A DNA stretch of 64,000 bases from Chryseolinea sp. H1M3-3 (GCF_029360725.1 NZ_JARKMY010000019.1:340945-404944), one strand, 5' to 3'. Shown: positions 36,164 to 45,939, counted from the stretch's first letter. Translations and numbers: made by a program. Notes: generated by a model from the letters alone, not told the origin.

Positions 36164-36767
36164 AATCGATTATTTTAGGTTTAACATAATTAATTTCGGT
36201 CGAGGACAAGGTCGTATTTTACAAGCTTGTCTTAATTTGAACAAGTTAAGAATTTGAATGTTCAACAAGCATTCAAGATCATGCTGATATGACCCGGATT
36301 ACTAGCCGTGAGAAGCGTATAAGTTATGGTTTCTGATACCATTCTGTTTTTGAAAGCCTATCATAAACACCCCGCTATTTTGAACGCCGCAAGCATGGCT
36401 CCGAAATAGGCAGGATAATCTAGCCGTGGAATTTCCCTCCCGTACCTCCTGACAGTTATGTTAATATTTACCGTCTGACTTTCTGATACAAACATATGGT
36501 GTAAATCAGAAAGGGAGGCGGTGTAATTACGGCTATCTTAGGGTGGATATACGACAATCCTTGACCCAGTTTATTCTTATTTAGAAGGATTTGCTTTGTA
36601 TGCATAGGCATACCGTTATAATTCTGGTCGGCTGAATTTGTTGCGCAAATTTATCATCAAGCGGGTATGAACATGTGCAACGCATTAGTTCAGGGGTTCA
36701 AATAAAATTCTTATCCGCCGTAACCTTCTGAATTTTTATCAGTATTTTAGTTTATTCCCCTCGTTTT
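36164..36767. other. gene-free interval with a large imperfect palindrome
   Basis: 604 bases between the divergent SRPBCC and permease genes. Apart from the imperfect palindrome at 36422-36534 I see no repeat, gene or clear promoter. The two genes must each have promoters here. Confidence 0.5.
36422..36534. other. structured intergenic element (imperfect palindrome)
   Basis: Paired blocks in mirror order: AGCCG (36422-36426) with CGGCT (36530-36534), AATT (36430-36433) with AATT (36525-36528), CCTCCC (36436-36441) with GGGAGG (36513-36518), and a perfect inner stem CTTTCTGAT (36479-36487) / ATCAGAAAG (36505-36513). This could be a structured RNA or a decayed small inverted-repeat element. 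Confidence 0.45.
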
Positions 36768-39164
36768 ATGATTAAAAATTACCTCCTCATCGCCCTGCGT
36801 AACATACGCCAAAGTCCATTGTACGCTTTTATCAATATTTTCAGCCTGGCCATTGGATTGACCGCTTGCATGGTGATCTACCTTTTCATTCAGGATGAAA
36901 AAAGCTTCGATGCATTCCATGCAAAGAAAGACACCATTTACAGGCTTGATGAGGTGCAGAACTTTCCGGGAACGAACCTCCAAAAGGTAGCCCTCTCCAT
37001 GCCCGGTATGGGACCCTCGATGTTGAAGGATTTTCCTGAAGTGAGCAATTATGCGCGATTCATGTGTCGCCCAAAGCAGTTATTAGTAAGAGAAGACAAG
37101 CGCTTTCTCCTTCCATACATTGCAACGGTAGACAGCACGTTTCTGGAAATTTTTGATTTTGAAGTGTTGATTGGCGATCGTACAACGGCACTTGATGCTC
37201 CTTATAGCATCATGGTTACAGAGCAAACTGCTTTGAAGTTTTTTAATAGCGCTCAGGAAGCCATTAATAACACTTTAACATTTCAGGGGAAAGAATATAA
37301 AGTGACGGGGGTGTTGAAGCAAGTGCCGGAGAACTCTCACATGAAGTTTGATGCCCTTGTTTCGATGACCTCCATTACAGCCGAGCGAAAAGAATTTAAT
37401 GATCAATGGGGCAGCAATTTCCTGAACACTTATCTCACCATTAATTCCAACGCGGACATAAAAGCGCTGGAATCAAAATTTCCCGCATTCATGAGCAGGC
37501 ATATGGACAATCCCGACATCAATAAATTTTATACGCTTTTTCTGCAACGGCTGACTGATGTACATCTTAGCTCCACCGATATAGAACACGATTATAATAA
37601 TTACAGGAAATTTAACGGCGAATACCTGGAAGTATTCTCAATCGTGGGCGTGTTCATCTTACTTATTGCCGGCCTGAATTTTATGAATCTCACGACAGCG
37701 CGGGCGTCACACCGTTGGAAAGAAATCGGGGTTCGAAAAACGGTAGGAGCAAAGAAATTGCAACTGTTCTTGCAATTTATTTTTGAGTCGACTGTTCTTG
37801 CTTTCTTTGCGTTGGTATTGGGTGTAGCATTGAGCTTGCTATTTGTCCCGCTAATCAATGTTGCACTCGACAGGCAGTTATCGTTATTTACATTTTTGGA
37901 GTCACCCATAAATATTATTTATCTATTTGTTGTAACGATCGGACTTGGATTGATTACTGGCATTTATCCTTCGTTTTACATGACATCATTCAATATGTCA
38001 AGCGTTCTTAAGGGTGGAAAAAAAGGAAATGGGCGGTCTGTCTTCCGAAGCGGGATGGTGGTTGTTCAATTTGGATTAGCGCTGGCGATGATTGTGAGCA
38101 CATTGATCGTCATACAACAGTTATCCTTTATGCAGAATAAGGATCTTGGCTTCAACAAGGAGCAAATGATGTTGGTTGATTTGAATGATGAAGCGAATAA
38201 AAAATTTGAGTTGCTTCGTACGGAATTAAAACGTAGTCCACTCATCCTGGGCGTTACCGCGAGTGGTCAGCGTCTTGGTGAAAATTTTCATCAATCGGGT
38301 TTTAAAGTGAAAGCTGATACAGGCGTATTCTCCATTACACCATCCAATGTAAATGTAGATTACGAATACCTAGACGTATATGGTATTCAGTTGAAAGAGG
38401 GGAGGGGATTCAAAAAGGATATTGTGACCGATAAGGACATGGCATTCGTTATCAATGAATCATTTGCAAAAGAATTAGGCATCAAAGATATTATCGGCAC
38501 TCCTGCAGGACATGGTTGGTATCATAATGATTCATTGGGAACTATCATAGGTGTCGCCAAGGATTTCAATTTTAATTCTTTGCATTATAAAATAAACACC
38601 CTGCAAATGTCGGTGCATCCCGAATGGGGTTATGATGAAATGTCTGTCAAGATTGATAGTGAACACGCCGAGGAAGCGATTGGCTTCGTAAAGAAATTAT
38701 GGGATGAACATATTTCCTATCCGTTCGATTATTCATTTCTTGATGAGCATTTTGAAAAGCTTTATCGGACAGATCAACAGATGAGTTCAGTAGTAGCAAT
38801 CATGGCGGGCCTTGCAATTCTGATTTCGTGCATGGGTCTTTTCGGCTTAGCAGCCATTACTACTGCGCGTAAAGTTAAAGAGATTGGCATTCGTAAAGTG
38901 CTTGGCGCCACGGAAGCCCAGATCACGATGCTGCTTTCAAAGAATTTTACATTCTTACTAATGATTTCTTTTGTTATTGCCAGCCCTGTTACGTATTGGC
39001 TATTGCTTAAATGGCTCGAGAGCTTTGCATACCGCATTACCATCAACCCTTTGTTGTTTTTCCTGGGTGGTGTAATTGCAGTAGCCATCGCGTTGCTTAC
39101 CATCAGTTATCATACGGTACGATCAGCCAGAAACAATCCGGTGGATTCTTTGCGATATGAATGA
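36768..39164 (+). CDS. orphan MacB/FtsX-like ABC permease (paralogue 3)
   Basis: 798 aa, two FtsX units and eight helices. Helix 1 about 20-42 (LAIGLTACMVIYLFIQDE), first core to about 275, helices about 285-305, 335-360 and 378-400, second unit from VFRSGMVVVQFGLALAMIV (about 424-445), and a C-terminal block with ARKVKEIGIRKVLGAT. Ends NNPVDSLRYE. It is a paralogue of the 13957, 33082 and 41835 genes but clearly diverged. No ATPase nearby. A nuclear-transport-factor-like gene is convergent downstream. Confidence 0.9.
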   Translation: MIKNYLLIALRNIRQSPLYAFINIFSLAIGLTACMVIYLFIQDEKSFDAFHAKKDTIYRLDEVQNFPGTNLQKVALSMPGMGPSMLKDFPEVSNYARFMCRPKQLLVREDKRFLLPYIATVDSTFLEIFDFEVLIGDRTTALDAPYSIMVTEQTALKFFNSAQEAINNTLTFQGKEYKVTGVLKQVPENSHMKFDALVSMTSITAERKEFNDQWGSNFLNTYLTINSNADIKALESKFPAFMSRHMDNPDINKFYTLFLQRLTDVHLSSTDIEHDYNNYRKFNGEYLEVFSIVGVFILLIAGLNFMNLTTARASHRWKEIGVRKTVGAKKLQLFLQFIFESTVLAFFALVLGVALSLLFVPLINVALDRQLSLFTFLESPINIIYLFVVTIGLGLITGIYPSFYMTSFNMSSVLKGGKKGNGRSVFRSGMVVVQFGLALAMIVSTLIVIQQLSFMQNKDLGFNKEQMMLVDLNDEANKKFELLRTELKRSPLILGVTASGQRLGENFHQSGFKVKADTGVFSITPSNVNVDYEYLDVYGIQLKEGRGFKKDIVTDKDMAFVINESFAKELGIKDIIGTPAGHGWYHNDSLGTIIGVAKDFNFNSLHYKINTLQMSVHPEWGYDEMSVKIDSEHAEEAIGFVKKLWDEHISYPFDYSFLDEHFEKLYRTDQQMSSVVAIMAGLAILISCMGLFGLAAITTARKVKEIGIRKVLGATEAQITMLLSKNFTFLLMISFVIASPVTYWLLLKWLESFAYRITINPLLFFLGGVIAVAIALLTISYHTVRSARNNPVDSLRYE

Positions 39165-39286
39165 TAGCAAGGGGATGGCGAAGTAATTTCACCCAACCAA
39201 GCATTCGCTTGCCAACATGTTTTAAAATGTTGCTGTTATATTCGGGATAGGTAGACGACTCTTTTACATAATGGAAATACTCCGAA

Positions 39287-39658
39287 TTATTTCATCGCGG
39301 GCGTTAACATAGTATGCACGCATTGCCATGACTCTTGCTTCCAAACAAAAACACTGGTTTGCCATTCGTGAAAGCTAAAGGGTTGTCCTTTGTATGTTCC
39401 GCTGCTTGTACCTCGGCTGGTAACGACACCGGTGTTATCATAAATGCGAACCCGTATTTCGTCGGCGTCCATTCTAGTGTGAACGAGATCACCAGTTTCA
39501 ATCGACTTCAAAAATATTTCTTTAGGTGTGATTCCACCTTCTGTTCCAACTATAACCCAGTCGTCGGCCATATATTGATCTATTTCACTCACGTTATTTC
39601 TAACCATCGCTTCATCCCACTGATGTGAAAAAACAATTAATGAGTCCTCAGAAGCCAT
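39287..39658 (-). CDS. NTF2-like (DUF4440 / SnoaL-like) protein
   Basis: 123 aa, cone-shaped alpha+beta barrel. The N-terminal helix with W-x-x-A and NNVSEIDQYMADDWVIVG is typical for DUF4440 proteins, and the strands with VRIYDNTGVVTSRG and FVWKQESWQCVHTMLTPA end the fold. No signal peptide. Members bind small ligands or are isomerase-like; no catalytic residues can be assigned. Single gene. Confidence 0.85.
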   Translation of the reverse strand: MASEDSLIVFSHQWDEAMVRNNVSEIDQYMADDWVIVGTEGGITPKEIFLKSIETGDLVHTRMDADEIRVRIYDNTGVVTSRGTSSGTYKGQPFSFHEWQTSVFVWKQESWQCVHTMLTPAMK

Positions 39659-39817
39659 GGCTGACGTTTATTGTAAGTTATTAGCGATCTCAAAATATCG
39701 TTGAAAAAAAGTCCTGACTTCCGCTTATGAAAGCTTCAACAGTATTCATGCGTTGTTTGTTCTCCTATATGTCGAGCAACTTTCGCCGGATTTTCAAATA
39801 TTTTGTCTGAACAATAA

Positions 39818-41254
39818 TTATTGTGTTATAACGCGTGCCGGGATTGGACCTTCCACAGTAAGGTTAAAGCTTCTTCGTTTGTTATCCAGAGAATGCCCGA
39901 TAATTTCTTTCTTTTCCACCTGAGCTTTACGTCCGGTGGTTGGAACACCCGTAATCTGCTCAATTGCTTTACTCAGCAGTTCTTCACGTGTATCTCCCAA
40001 GGGATAGATGAAAAGATTATTGTCTTTATTTTCAATGTTAGGTGTAAAACCTTGGCTGTAATCCGATTGGTTAAGAGCGTTTGAAACTTTTACAACGATA
40101 GGTTGCATGCCCCACGTATTTTTAGGATCTTCTTCATCGAAGAGCGAAATTGACCCAACATTTTTACCATACGTCACATCACCGATTAAAAATACATCCA
40201 TGTATGGCTTCAGTCCGTTGATGATTAATTCACTTGCAGAAGCTGTCCGCGAGCCCGTTAGTACATACACGCGGCCGGGAAGCTGACTGCCGATATTTTC
40301 TGCTTTGTCTTTGAGTTTGTTTTGCAACAGGGAAGGACCAGCATTTGGATCTTTCAATATTTCGTCTTCCACCTTGCTGTTATATTCTCTTTTGAAGAAA
40401 ATCTTGTCGTTTGCATTGGGTACTATGAGGCTTGCCAGGTTGTTGGCGGACACTTCAGAACCGCCACTGTTGAAACGAAAATCCAGGACAAGATCGGTAA
40501 CACCTTTCGCCTTAAAGCCAGCGAAGATATCATTCATTTCGTTATCATAAATTTCGGTTGTGCCGGTACCAGGTGAAAAGAAATTGTACACATAGTAACC
40601 AATTTTTTTATCATTGACTTCAATAACCTTGCTCAGAAAATTAGGATTCTCCGTATAGACAACCGTTGACAGTGACATTGTTTTCGCCTCGCCAAATGTT
40701 TCTTGTGCGATATCCAGCGGTTTATAAGTAATTGAAAAAGTGCTGTTACCCAGCCCTTTTAAAACATCCTGGTAGTTAGTGGTATTTAATTGTTGACCGT
40801 TAAAATGCGTAATCGCATCGCCGCGTTTCAATCCCGCGTTGTCGGCGGGAGACGCAGGCTTCACATAAAGAATTTGTGCGAGTATATTGTTGCTGTCATC
40901 TTCTTTATAAAGGACGAACTCAAATCCCGCTTCTTTGCTGATACCCTGTAATGAGTTTAACAAATCCTGATAATTTTCCTGTATCCATGAAAATCGGTCA
41001 TCGTCTGAAAGCAATGACTGAAAGAATTCGTCAGGATTGGAATTTTTGTCTGGATTTGCGGGCAGCTCATTAGACCACAGATACCAGAATTCCATATTCT
41101 TGTAAATCCATTCGTTTACATGGGCGTTGTCTTCGTTCAGGACGTCGGGTGAAGGATCATCATCCTGATCACAAGCAGAAACGAGCAGTAAAATGGAGAG
41201 AAAAAGTATTGAAAAAATGCTTTGCTGAAGTTTTTGAACGAGTCTGTAATTCAT
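39818..41254 (-). CDS. lipoprotein S41-family (C-terminal processing) protease
   Basis: 478-aa periplasmic serine protease. A lipoprotein signal ends in LLVSAC (Cys about residue 28). An N-terminal cap domain (about 40-105) precedes a PDZ domain (about 115-190, with KPASPADNAGLKRGDAI) and the S41 catalytic core (about 210-430): LVLDFRFNSGG, then SRTASASELIINGL with the nucleophile Ser, and TYGKNVGS with the general-base Lys about 25 residues later. Members trim or degrade envelope proteins. It stands alone upstream of the PadR-permease operon, on the same strand. Confidence 0.92.
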   Translation of the reverse strand: MNYRLVQKLQQSIFSILFLSILLLVSACDQDDDPSPDVLNEDNAHVNEWIYKNMEFWYLWSNELPANPDKNSNPDEFFQSLLSDDDRFSWIQENYQDLLNSLQGISKEAGFEFVLYKEDDSNNILAQILYVKPASPADNAGLKRGDAITHFNGQQLNTTNYQDVLKGLGNSTFSITYKPLDIAQETFGEAKTMSLSTVVYTENPNFLSKVIEVNDKKIGYYVYNFFSPGTGTTEIYDNEMNDIFAGFKAKGVTDLVLDFRFNSGGSEVSANNLASLIVPNANDKIFFKREYNSKVEDEILKDPNAGPSLLQNKLKDKAENIGSQLPGRVYVLTGSRTASASELIINGLKPYMDVFLIGDVTYGKNVGSISLFDEEDPKNTWGMQPIVVKVSNALNQSDYSQGFTPNIENKDNNLFIYPLGDTREELLSKAIEQITGVPTTGRKAQVEKKEIIGHSLDNKRRSFNLTVEGPIPARVITQ

Positions 41255-41447
41255 ATTTTAATCGATGGATGGAGGTATAACGGTAAAAGTTATTTCAGGA
41301 TCATAAATGTTAGGAAAAAATTTTTGCGCTCAAAAGTTCCCGTTGCGCAGGTTTTAAATGGCGTATCTTAATTTAAAGGTGTATGGGGATAGTCAGCTCA
41401 TAGTTGACACCACCGTTTTGAAGCCCGACGGAATGTTTTACGCCAGT

Positions 41448-41795
41448 TTAAACCTGGTATTTTAGACTACGTTGAAATGCAATTTTCGGGATCTGATTAA
41501 ACAATTGGTTGCGAAGTTCATTTGCTTCTTCCAACGATTTTCTTCCGGATGCGGTAAGGATAAAAATTTTCTTTCGGCGGCCGCCACGTTCACTCGTGGG
41601 TTCGCTCATTTCTGATTTAACAAAACCTTTGTCCTCCAGTCTTTTTAAGACGGCATGGATAGCACTGATATTAAGAGTCCGTCCGGTTTGTTTTTCAATT
41701 TCGTCCATCACGGCCACGCCGTAAGCTTCCTTGTAGAGTACCCCTACTGTTAGTAGTACAAGTTCTTCCAGTTCGCCGAGGTTTGTTCCTTTCAT
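41448..41795 (-). CDS. PadR-family transcriptional regulator
   Basis: 115 aa, one winged helix with a C-terminal dimerisation helix. GELEELVLLTVGVL (residues 6-19) is the family's first helix, IHAVLKRLEDKGFVKSE the recognition helix and wing start, and RRKKIFILTASGRKSLEEA the second strand and last helix. It follows the permease gene in the same operon, separated only by repeat copy c, an unusual order because such regulators are commonly the first gene. Likely a repressor of its own operon, with the dyad at 44471-44516 as the probable site. The ligand is unknown. Confidence 0.93.
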   Translation of the reverse strand: MKGTNLGELEELVLLTVGVLYKEAYGVAVMDEIEKQTGRTLNISAIHAVLKRLEDKGFVKSEMSEPTSERGGRRKKIFILTASGRKSLEEANELRNQLFNQIPKIAFQRSLKYQV

Positions 41796-41800
41796 GTTAT

Positions 41801-41836
41801 AAGTGTTGGAGTGTTGGAGTTCGAAGTGTTGAAGTT
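41801..41836 (-). repeat. 36-bp gene-boundary repeat, copy c
   Basis: Full-length copy, only three substitutions from copy d. It exactly fills the gap between the permease stop (41835-41837, overlapped by two bases) and a point six bases before the PadR start codon, so the intergenic spacer of this operon is essentially the repeat. Confidence 0.85.
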
Positions 41837-44465
41837 ATTCTGTCTTCAGGATGTCTGCGGGATTGTTGTGGGCAGCGCGCAAGGCCTGATATGAAATCGT
41901 TAAAAAGGCAATGGCCGCAGCGGATAGGCCCGCCAGCGCAAATAGTTTAAAGTCGATATTTACCTGGTAGGCGAAACCTGCCAGCCATTGTTTCATTACG
42001 ATGTAAGCGAGCGGAAACGCCACGACGTTCGCAATCAGGATCAGACCGAAGAATTGTTTTGAAAACAAAACAAATACTTCATAATCCGTACTGCCTAAAA
42101 CTTTTCGAATGCTCATTTCTTTCTTCCGTTGTTCGGCCGTGAAGGTAGACAGGCCAAACAAACCTAAGCATGCAACAAGGATGGAGAGACCCGAAAATAT
42201 CAGTGTGATTTTACTCATTTTGTTTTCTGCCTTATAAAGCTTTTCAAGGTCGCTGTCCAGGAAGAAATACTGAAAGGGCCAGCCCGGCATTTGTGCTTTC
42301 CATTGACTCTCCAGCCATGAGATCGTTTCTGAAACATTGCTGCCACTGATCCTGACCGCCATATACTTTATGAACGTGTCGAAGCCCTGGTCGCGTATGT
42401 TTAAATCCAATACCAGCGGCCGAATCGGCTGGTGCCTGGAAGTGAAATGAAAATCTTTTACCACGCCAACAATCATTCTGTTCGATCGGTTAGAAAATTT
42501 TCGGCCAATTGCGTTTTCGTTAGTCCATCCCATTTGTTTTACCAGTGTCTCATTCACCAGCAACGCAAGCGAATCATCTGTAATCATATCCTCAGAATAA
42601 TCCCTGCCTGCGACAATGGGAATGTTAAATGTTTTCAGAAAGTCATGCCTGATGTTGAGCCTCGGAAAGGGTTTTGAAACTTCCATTCCTTCGAATAAAT
42701 AATTTCCAACCTGGTGTTTGGCACCCACAATTTCTTCAACGGCTGTAACACTAAGCGTATTTTCGTTTCGCAAAAATTCATTTCTTAAGCTCATGTAGTT
42801 TTTTGCAATGGGTAAACGCAACACCGGAATCATAATGACATTTTCATGATGAAAGCCCGTGTCACTATTTCGCAGCATGTTTAATTGGTCAATCGCAACG
42901 CCTGTACCTATAAGTAAAATAATCGACAGCGTAAATTGAACTACTACCAATGACTTTCTGAAAACAGCACCTTTCTCCCGGGTGGCATTTGATTTTAATG
43001 CAGTAATCGGACGGAAAGAGGATAATATAAAAGCAGGATATATTCCTGAAAGAAAACCAACCGCGAGTGGTAGCAAAATCAATAATCCCGGGTAAAATGA
43101 TTCAAAAAGAATAGCCACGTCGATTTTCTTTTCTGCAAAAGCATTAAACAAGGGAAGGGTTACCACAACAATGCAAACGGCGATGACGACCGATATCACG
43201 CATAACAATATTGACTCAAAGAGGAATTGAAAAACGAGTTGACTTTTTTGTCCACCCAATGTTTTTCTCATACCAACTTCTTTCGCACGTTTAGCTGCCC
43301 GCGCTGTACTCAGGTTAATAAAATTGATGCAGGCTATTAACAACACAAACGCTGCGATGGAAGCAAATACATATACCGTTGTAAGACTGCTGTTGGGCTG
43401 AATCTCATAATCCATGTGGGACTTCAAATGGATATCTGTTAAGGGTATGAGCTCCATGGAGACATCGTTTCGGACGATTTCCGGAAAATATTTTTGCACG
43501 AATGCAGGCATAGCGGATTGAACTGCGGCTGCCGCTTCCTGATCTTTCATTAGCAAGTAAGTCCAGCACGGATTCCAGTACCAGTGCCATTGCTGGGGAA
43601 CACTAGGATCATAAACGTCATGAAGGGTTGCAAAAGATACCAGGAAATCAAATTGAAAATGGGTATTCAGCGGAATATCCTGCATGATACCCGTGACGAG
43701 CAGATTCTGAGTACCTTGAAACTTCAAGAATTTTCCCATCGGATCTTCATCCCCGAAGTATTTTTTAGCCATGCTTTCTGTAATAACAATTGACCTCGCA
43801 TCTGCCAGTGCAGCCGTTGGATTACCTTGAATAAGTGGGAAATCGAAGACGTCAAAAAAAGTAGAGTCTGCAAAAAACAATCGCGATTCGTTAAATTCTT
43901 TCTTATTATCGATGGTAGACACCACCAGGGTAGGGGCCTGAAAATTGAAAAGGCGAACCGCTTTTTCAATCTGTGCTCCGTGATCGTTTAGTAACGCTTC
44001 GGCTACAGGAAATGGCTGGCTTGCCGATCTTTCGCCGACACCTTCCGATTGAAAGATTTCATGGATGCGGTAGATGCGATCAGCTTTTGAATGCATCCTG
44101 TCAAAACTGTATTCGTCGCGGATGTATAAACTGATCAGCAGAAAGCAGGCAATGCCTATTGCAAGGCCGAAAACATTCAAGAATGAATATCCTTTTTGCT
44201 TTACAAAGCCACGTTTGAATACCTTGAAATAGTTTTTGTACATCATAAGATTGGAGGGAGAAGTGGTTGATGAACGTTTGATGTTTGACCAGCGGAAGAA
44301 GCGCAGCACGTTCCAGATAAATAAAACGTCTGCGGTGAGTTTGTTTTTGATTGCCGCTCGATGGTAAAGCTCATATGCATCTCCTTGAATTGCTTCCAGC
44401 AACTTCGGATTACAATACCACTCCAGGAAGCGGTCGGCCCATTTAGGTGGAGAATGCTTTGGCAT
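41835..44465 (-). CDS. PadR-linked MacB/FtsX-like permease with N-terminal prefix domain (paralogue 4)
   Basis: 876 aa. The first about 70 residues (PPKWADRFLEWYCNPKLLEAI, then GDAYELY and a hydrophobic stretch) form the permease prefix domain seen in PadR-associated transporters of Bacteroidota; the remaining 805 residues are the two-unit, eight-helix permease: helix near 95-118, first core, helices about 365-490, second unit from VFRKSLVVVQFTLSIILLI, and a C-terminal block with QRKKEMSIRKVLGST, ending NNPADILKTE. It is the first gene of an operon with PadR and begins six bases after a 46-bp dyad. Confidence 0.92.
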   Translation of the reverse strand: MPKHSPPKWADRFLEWYCNPKLLEAIQGDAYELYHRAAIKNKLTADVLFIWNVLRFFRWSNIKRSSTTSPSNLMMYKNYFKVFKRGFVKQKGYSFLNVFGLAIGIACFLLISLYIRDEYSFDRMHSKADRIYRIHEIFQSEGVGERSASQPFPVAEALLNDHGAQIEKAVRLFNFQAPTLVVSTIDNKKEFNESRLFFADSTFFDVFDFPLIQGNPTAALADARSIVITESMAKKYFGDEDPMGKFLKFQGTQNLLVTGIMQDIPLNTHFQFDFLVSFATLHDVYDPSVPQQWHWYWNPCWTYLLMKDQEAAAAVQSAMPAFVQKYFPEIVRNDVSMELIPLTDIHLKSHMDYEIQPNSSLTTVYVFASIAAFVLLIACINFINLSTARAAKRAKEVGMRKTLGGQKSQLVFQFLFESILLCVISVVIAVCIVVVTLPLFNAFAEKKIDVAILFESFYPGLLILLPLAVGFLSGIYPAFILSSFRPITALKSNATREKGAVFRKSLVVVQFTLSIILLIGTGVAIDQLNMLRNSDTGFHHENVIMIPVLRLPIAKNYMSLRNEFLRNENTLSVTAVEEIVGAKHQVGNYLFEGMEVSKPFPRLNIRHDFLKTFNIPIVAGRDYSEDMITDDSLALLVNETLVKQMGWTNENAIGRKFSNRSNRMIVGVVKDFHFTSRHQPIRPLVLDLNIRDQGFDTFIKYMAVRISGSNVSETISWLESQWKAQMPGWPFQYFFLDSDLEKLYKAENKMSKITLIFSGLSILVACLGLFGLSTFTAEQRKKEMSIRKVLGSTDYEVFVLFSKQFFGLILIANVVAFPLAYIVMKQWLAGFAYQVNIDFKLFALAGLSAAAIAFLTISYQALRAAHNNPADILKTE

Positions 44466-44470
44466 ACAAT

Positions 44471-44516
44471 ATTCTACAAACGTGAAAGTAATACATATGT
44501 TTCATATTTGTAGAAT
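44471..44516. promoter_or_regulatory. candidate PadR operator
   Basis: Symmetric 46-bp dyad: ATTCTACAAA (44471-44480), two bases, TGAAA (44483-44487), 12-base centre, TTTCA (44500-44504), two bases, TTTGTAGAAT (44507-44516). All arms are perfect. It lies just in front of the permease start codon, where a bound repressor would block transcription or translation start of the permease-PadR operon. Assignment to PadR is inferred from position. Confidence 0.55.
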
Positions 44517-44724
44517 TTTATATAAAGTAACCATAAGATCACTTGCATACAATTTTGTTGAATGATGGCGCGGCGCCTTAAGGCGGAGATGGGAGTGAAA
44601 AAGATGCCAAGTCGCCATTCGCAAATCACCCAGTCAGTTCATTTCATCAACTAATTTCTACCTGTTGTCATTCCACTTAGTCATTACCCTTGCAAGTTCG
44701 TTGATTCGAGTAAATGATAGGGAC

Positions 44725-45939
44725 ATGAAAATGATTACCATGTTAGACCAAATTTCCAAAAGCATCCTCCCGGCAGCCTATTTAATTTGTAGGATTTCTA
44801 AGCGTCAAAACCTACAGATCGGACGGCAATTTAAATGTTTCGTGTACGGCTATATTTTAGCCCTGACTATGGTGATACAGGTTCATGGCCAGTCAGGGAT
44901 TGATGACACTGCTCAAGAGATAAGCATCGACAGAAGCAAGGTTATAAAACAAGGGACGCTAGTGACGAAGTATATCAATTCGGAAATCTTACGCGATAAC
45001 CGAATTGGTATTGATTTGAAGCGCAGCATATCTGTATATCTGCCCCCGGGATATCATGAAAGCAGGAAGGCCTATCCCGTAATATATTTTTTCCATTCGT
45101 TAGGAGGAAGTAACGAGCGCATGTTTACAGTAGATAATTTAGTTCAACCATTGCTTGACCGGGCGATTGGTAACGGTATTATTGATGAGTTCATTCTTGT
45201 TGCTGCGAATTACAGCTCACCCACGTTGGGTAGTTGGTTTGAAAACTCGGCGACGAGCGGACGTTGGCTTGACTATACCATCAAGGAAGTGGTTCCTTTT
45301 GTTGATAATAATTTTCGCACGATTCGCCACCGCGATAGTCGTGGTTTAGCCGGAGAATTTATTGGCGGCTATGGCGCATTGAAATTCGCAATGCTTTATC
45401 CTGAGCTATTTAGTGTCGTGTATGCCCTTCATCCTGTGGGCACCGGCTCGGGACTGATGCCGCCACAAGGTGTTGTCGATTGGCGTCGACTTCATAAATC
45501 AAAATCATTTGCAGAATTGTGGGGTGATCATTACGCGCCAGGCTTTGTTGCCATGTCGCAAGCTTACTTGCCCAATCCGAATCGCCCACCTTTTTACTGC
45601 GACTTTTTTGTCGAGTTAGAAAATGGAGAGCCGCAGCTTCAACCAGATAATTTAAAAAAGTTGCAGTCCCGTTTTCACCTGGATGAGTTGTTAGACGAAT
45701 ATGCAGGCAACCTTAGGAAGATGCGTGGTATTGCATTCGACTGGGGACGTTATGATCAAACACAGAGTCACATTTACTCGAATCAAGCCTTCACACGAAA
45801 ACTTGATCACCTCGGTATCGAGCATGTTGCCGAAGAATACAATGGTGGTGCATACGACAAGAATTGGATTAGCCACGGTCGTGTGGAAGATAACATGCTC
45901 CCGTTTTTTAATCAACACCTGGTGTTCCGAGAACAGTAA
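44725..45939 (+). CDS. esterase-D-fold protein lacking catalytic Ser and His
   Basis: Alpha/beta hydrolase of the esterase D / tributyrin-esterase family, about 404 aa. SVYLPPGYHES and YPVIYFFHSLGG are the first strands and oxyanion loop. The nucleophile elbow, normally G-x-S-x-G before GYGALK, reads GEFIGGYGALKFA: the Ser codon position is TTT (45358-45360). The acid FDWGRYDQ is kept, but the place of the catalytic His reads YNGGAYDKNW. It is thus probably non-catalytic or uses other residues. A hydrophobic signal-like stretch precedes VHGQ, but the start is uncertain: ATG 44725 is chosen, 44665, 44731 and GTG 44842 are alternatives. The molybdenum-enzyme gene follows 31 bases later. Confidence 0.75.
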   Translation: MKMITMLDQISKSILPAAYLICRISKRQNLQIGRQFKCFVYGYILALTMVIQVHGQSGIDDTAQEISIDRSKVIKQGTLVTKYINSEILRDNRIGIDLKRSISVYLPPGYHESRKAYPVIYFFHSLGGSNERMFTVDNLVQPLLDRAIGNGIIDEFILVAANYSSPTLGSWFENSATSGRWLDYTIKEVVPFVDNNFRTIRHRDSRGLAGEFIGGYGALKFAMLYPELFSVVYALHPVGTGSGLMPPQGVVDWRRLHKSKSFAELWGDHYAPGFVAMSQAYLPNPNRPPFYCDFFVELENGEPQLQPDNLKKLQSRFHLDELLDEYAGNLRKMRGIAFDWGRYDQTQSHIYSNQAFTRKLDHLGIEHVAEEYNGGAYDKNWISHGRVEDNMLPFFNQHLVFREQ

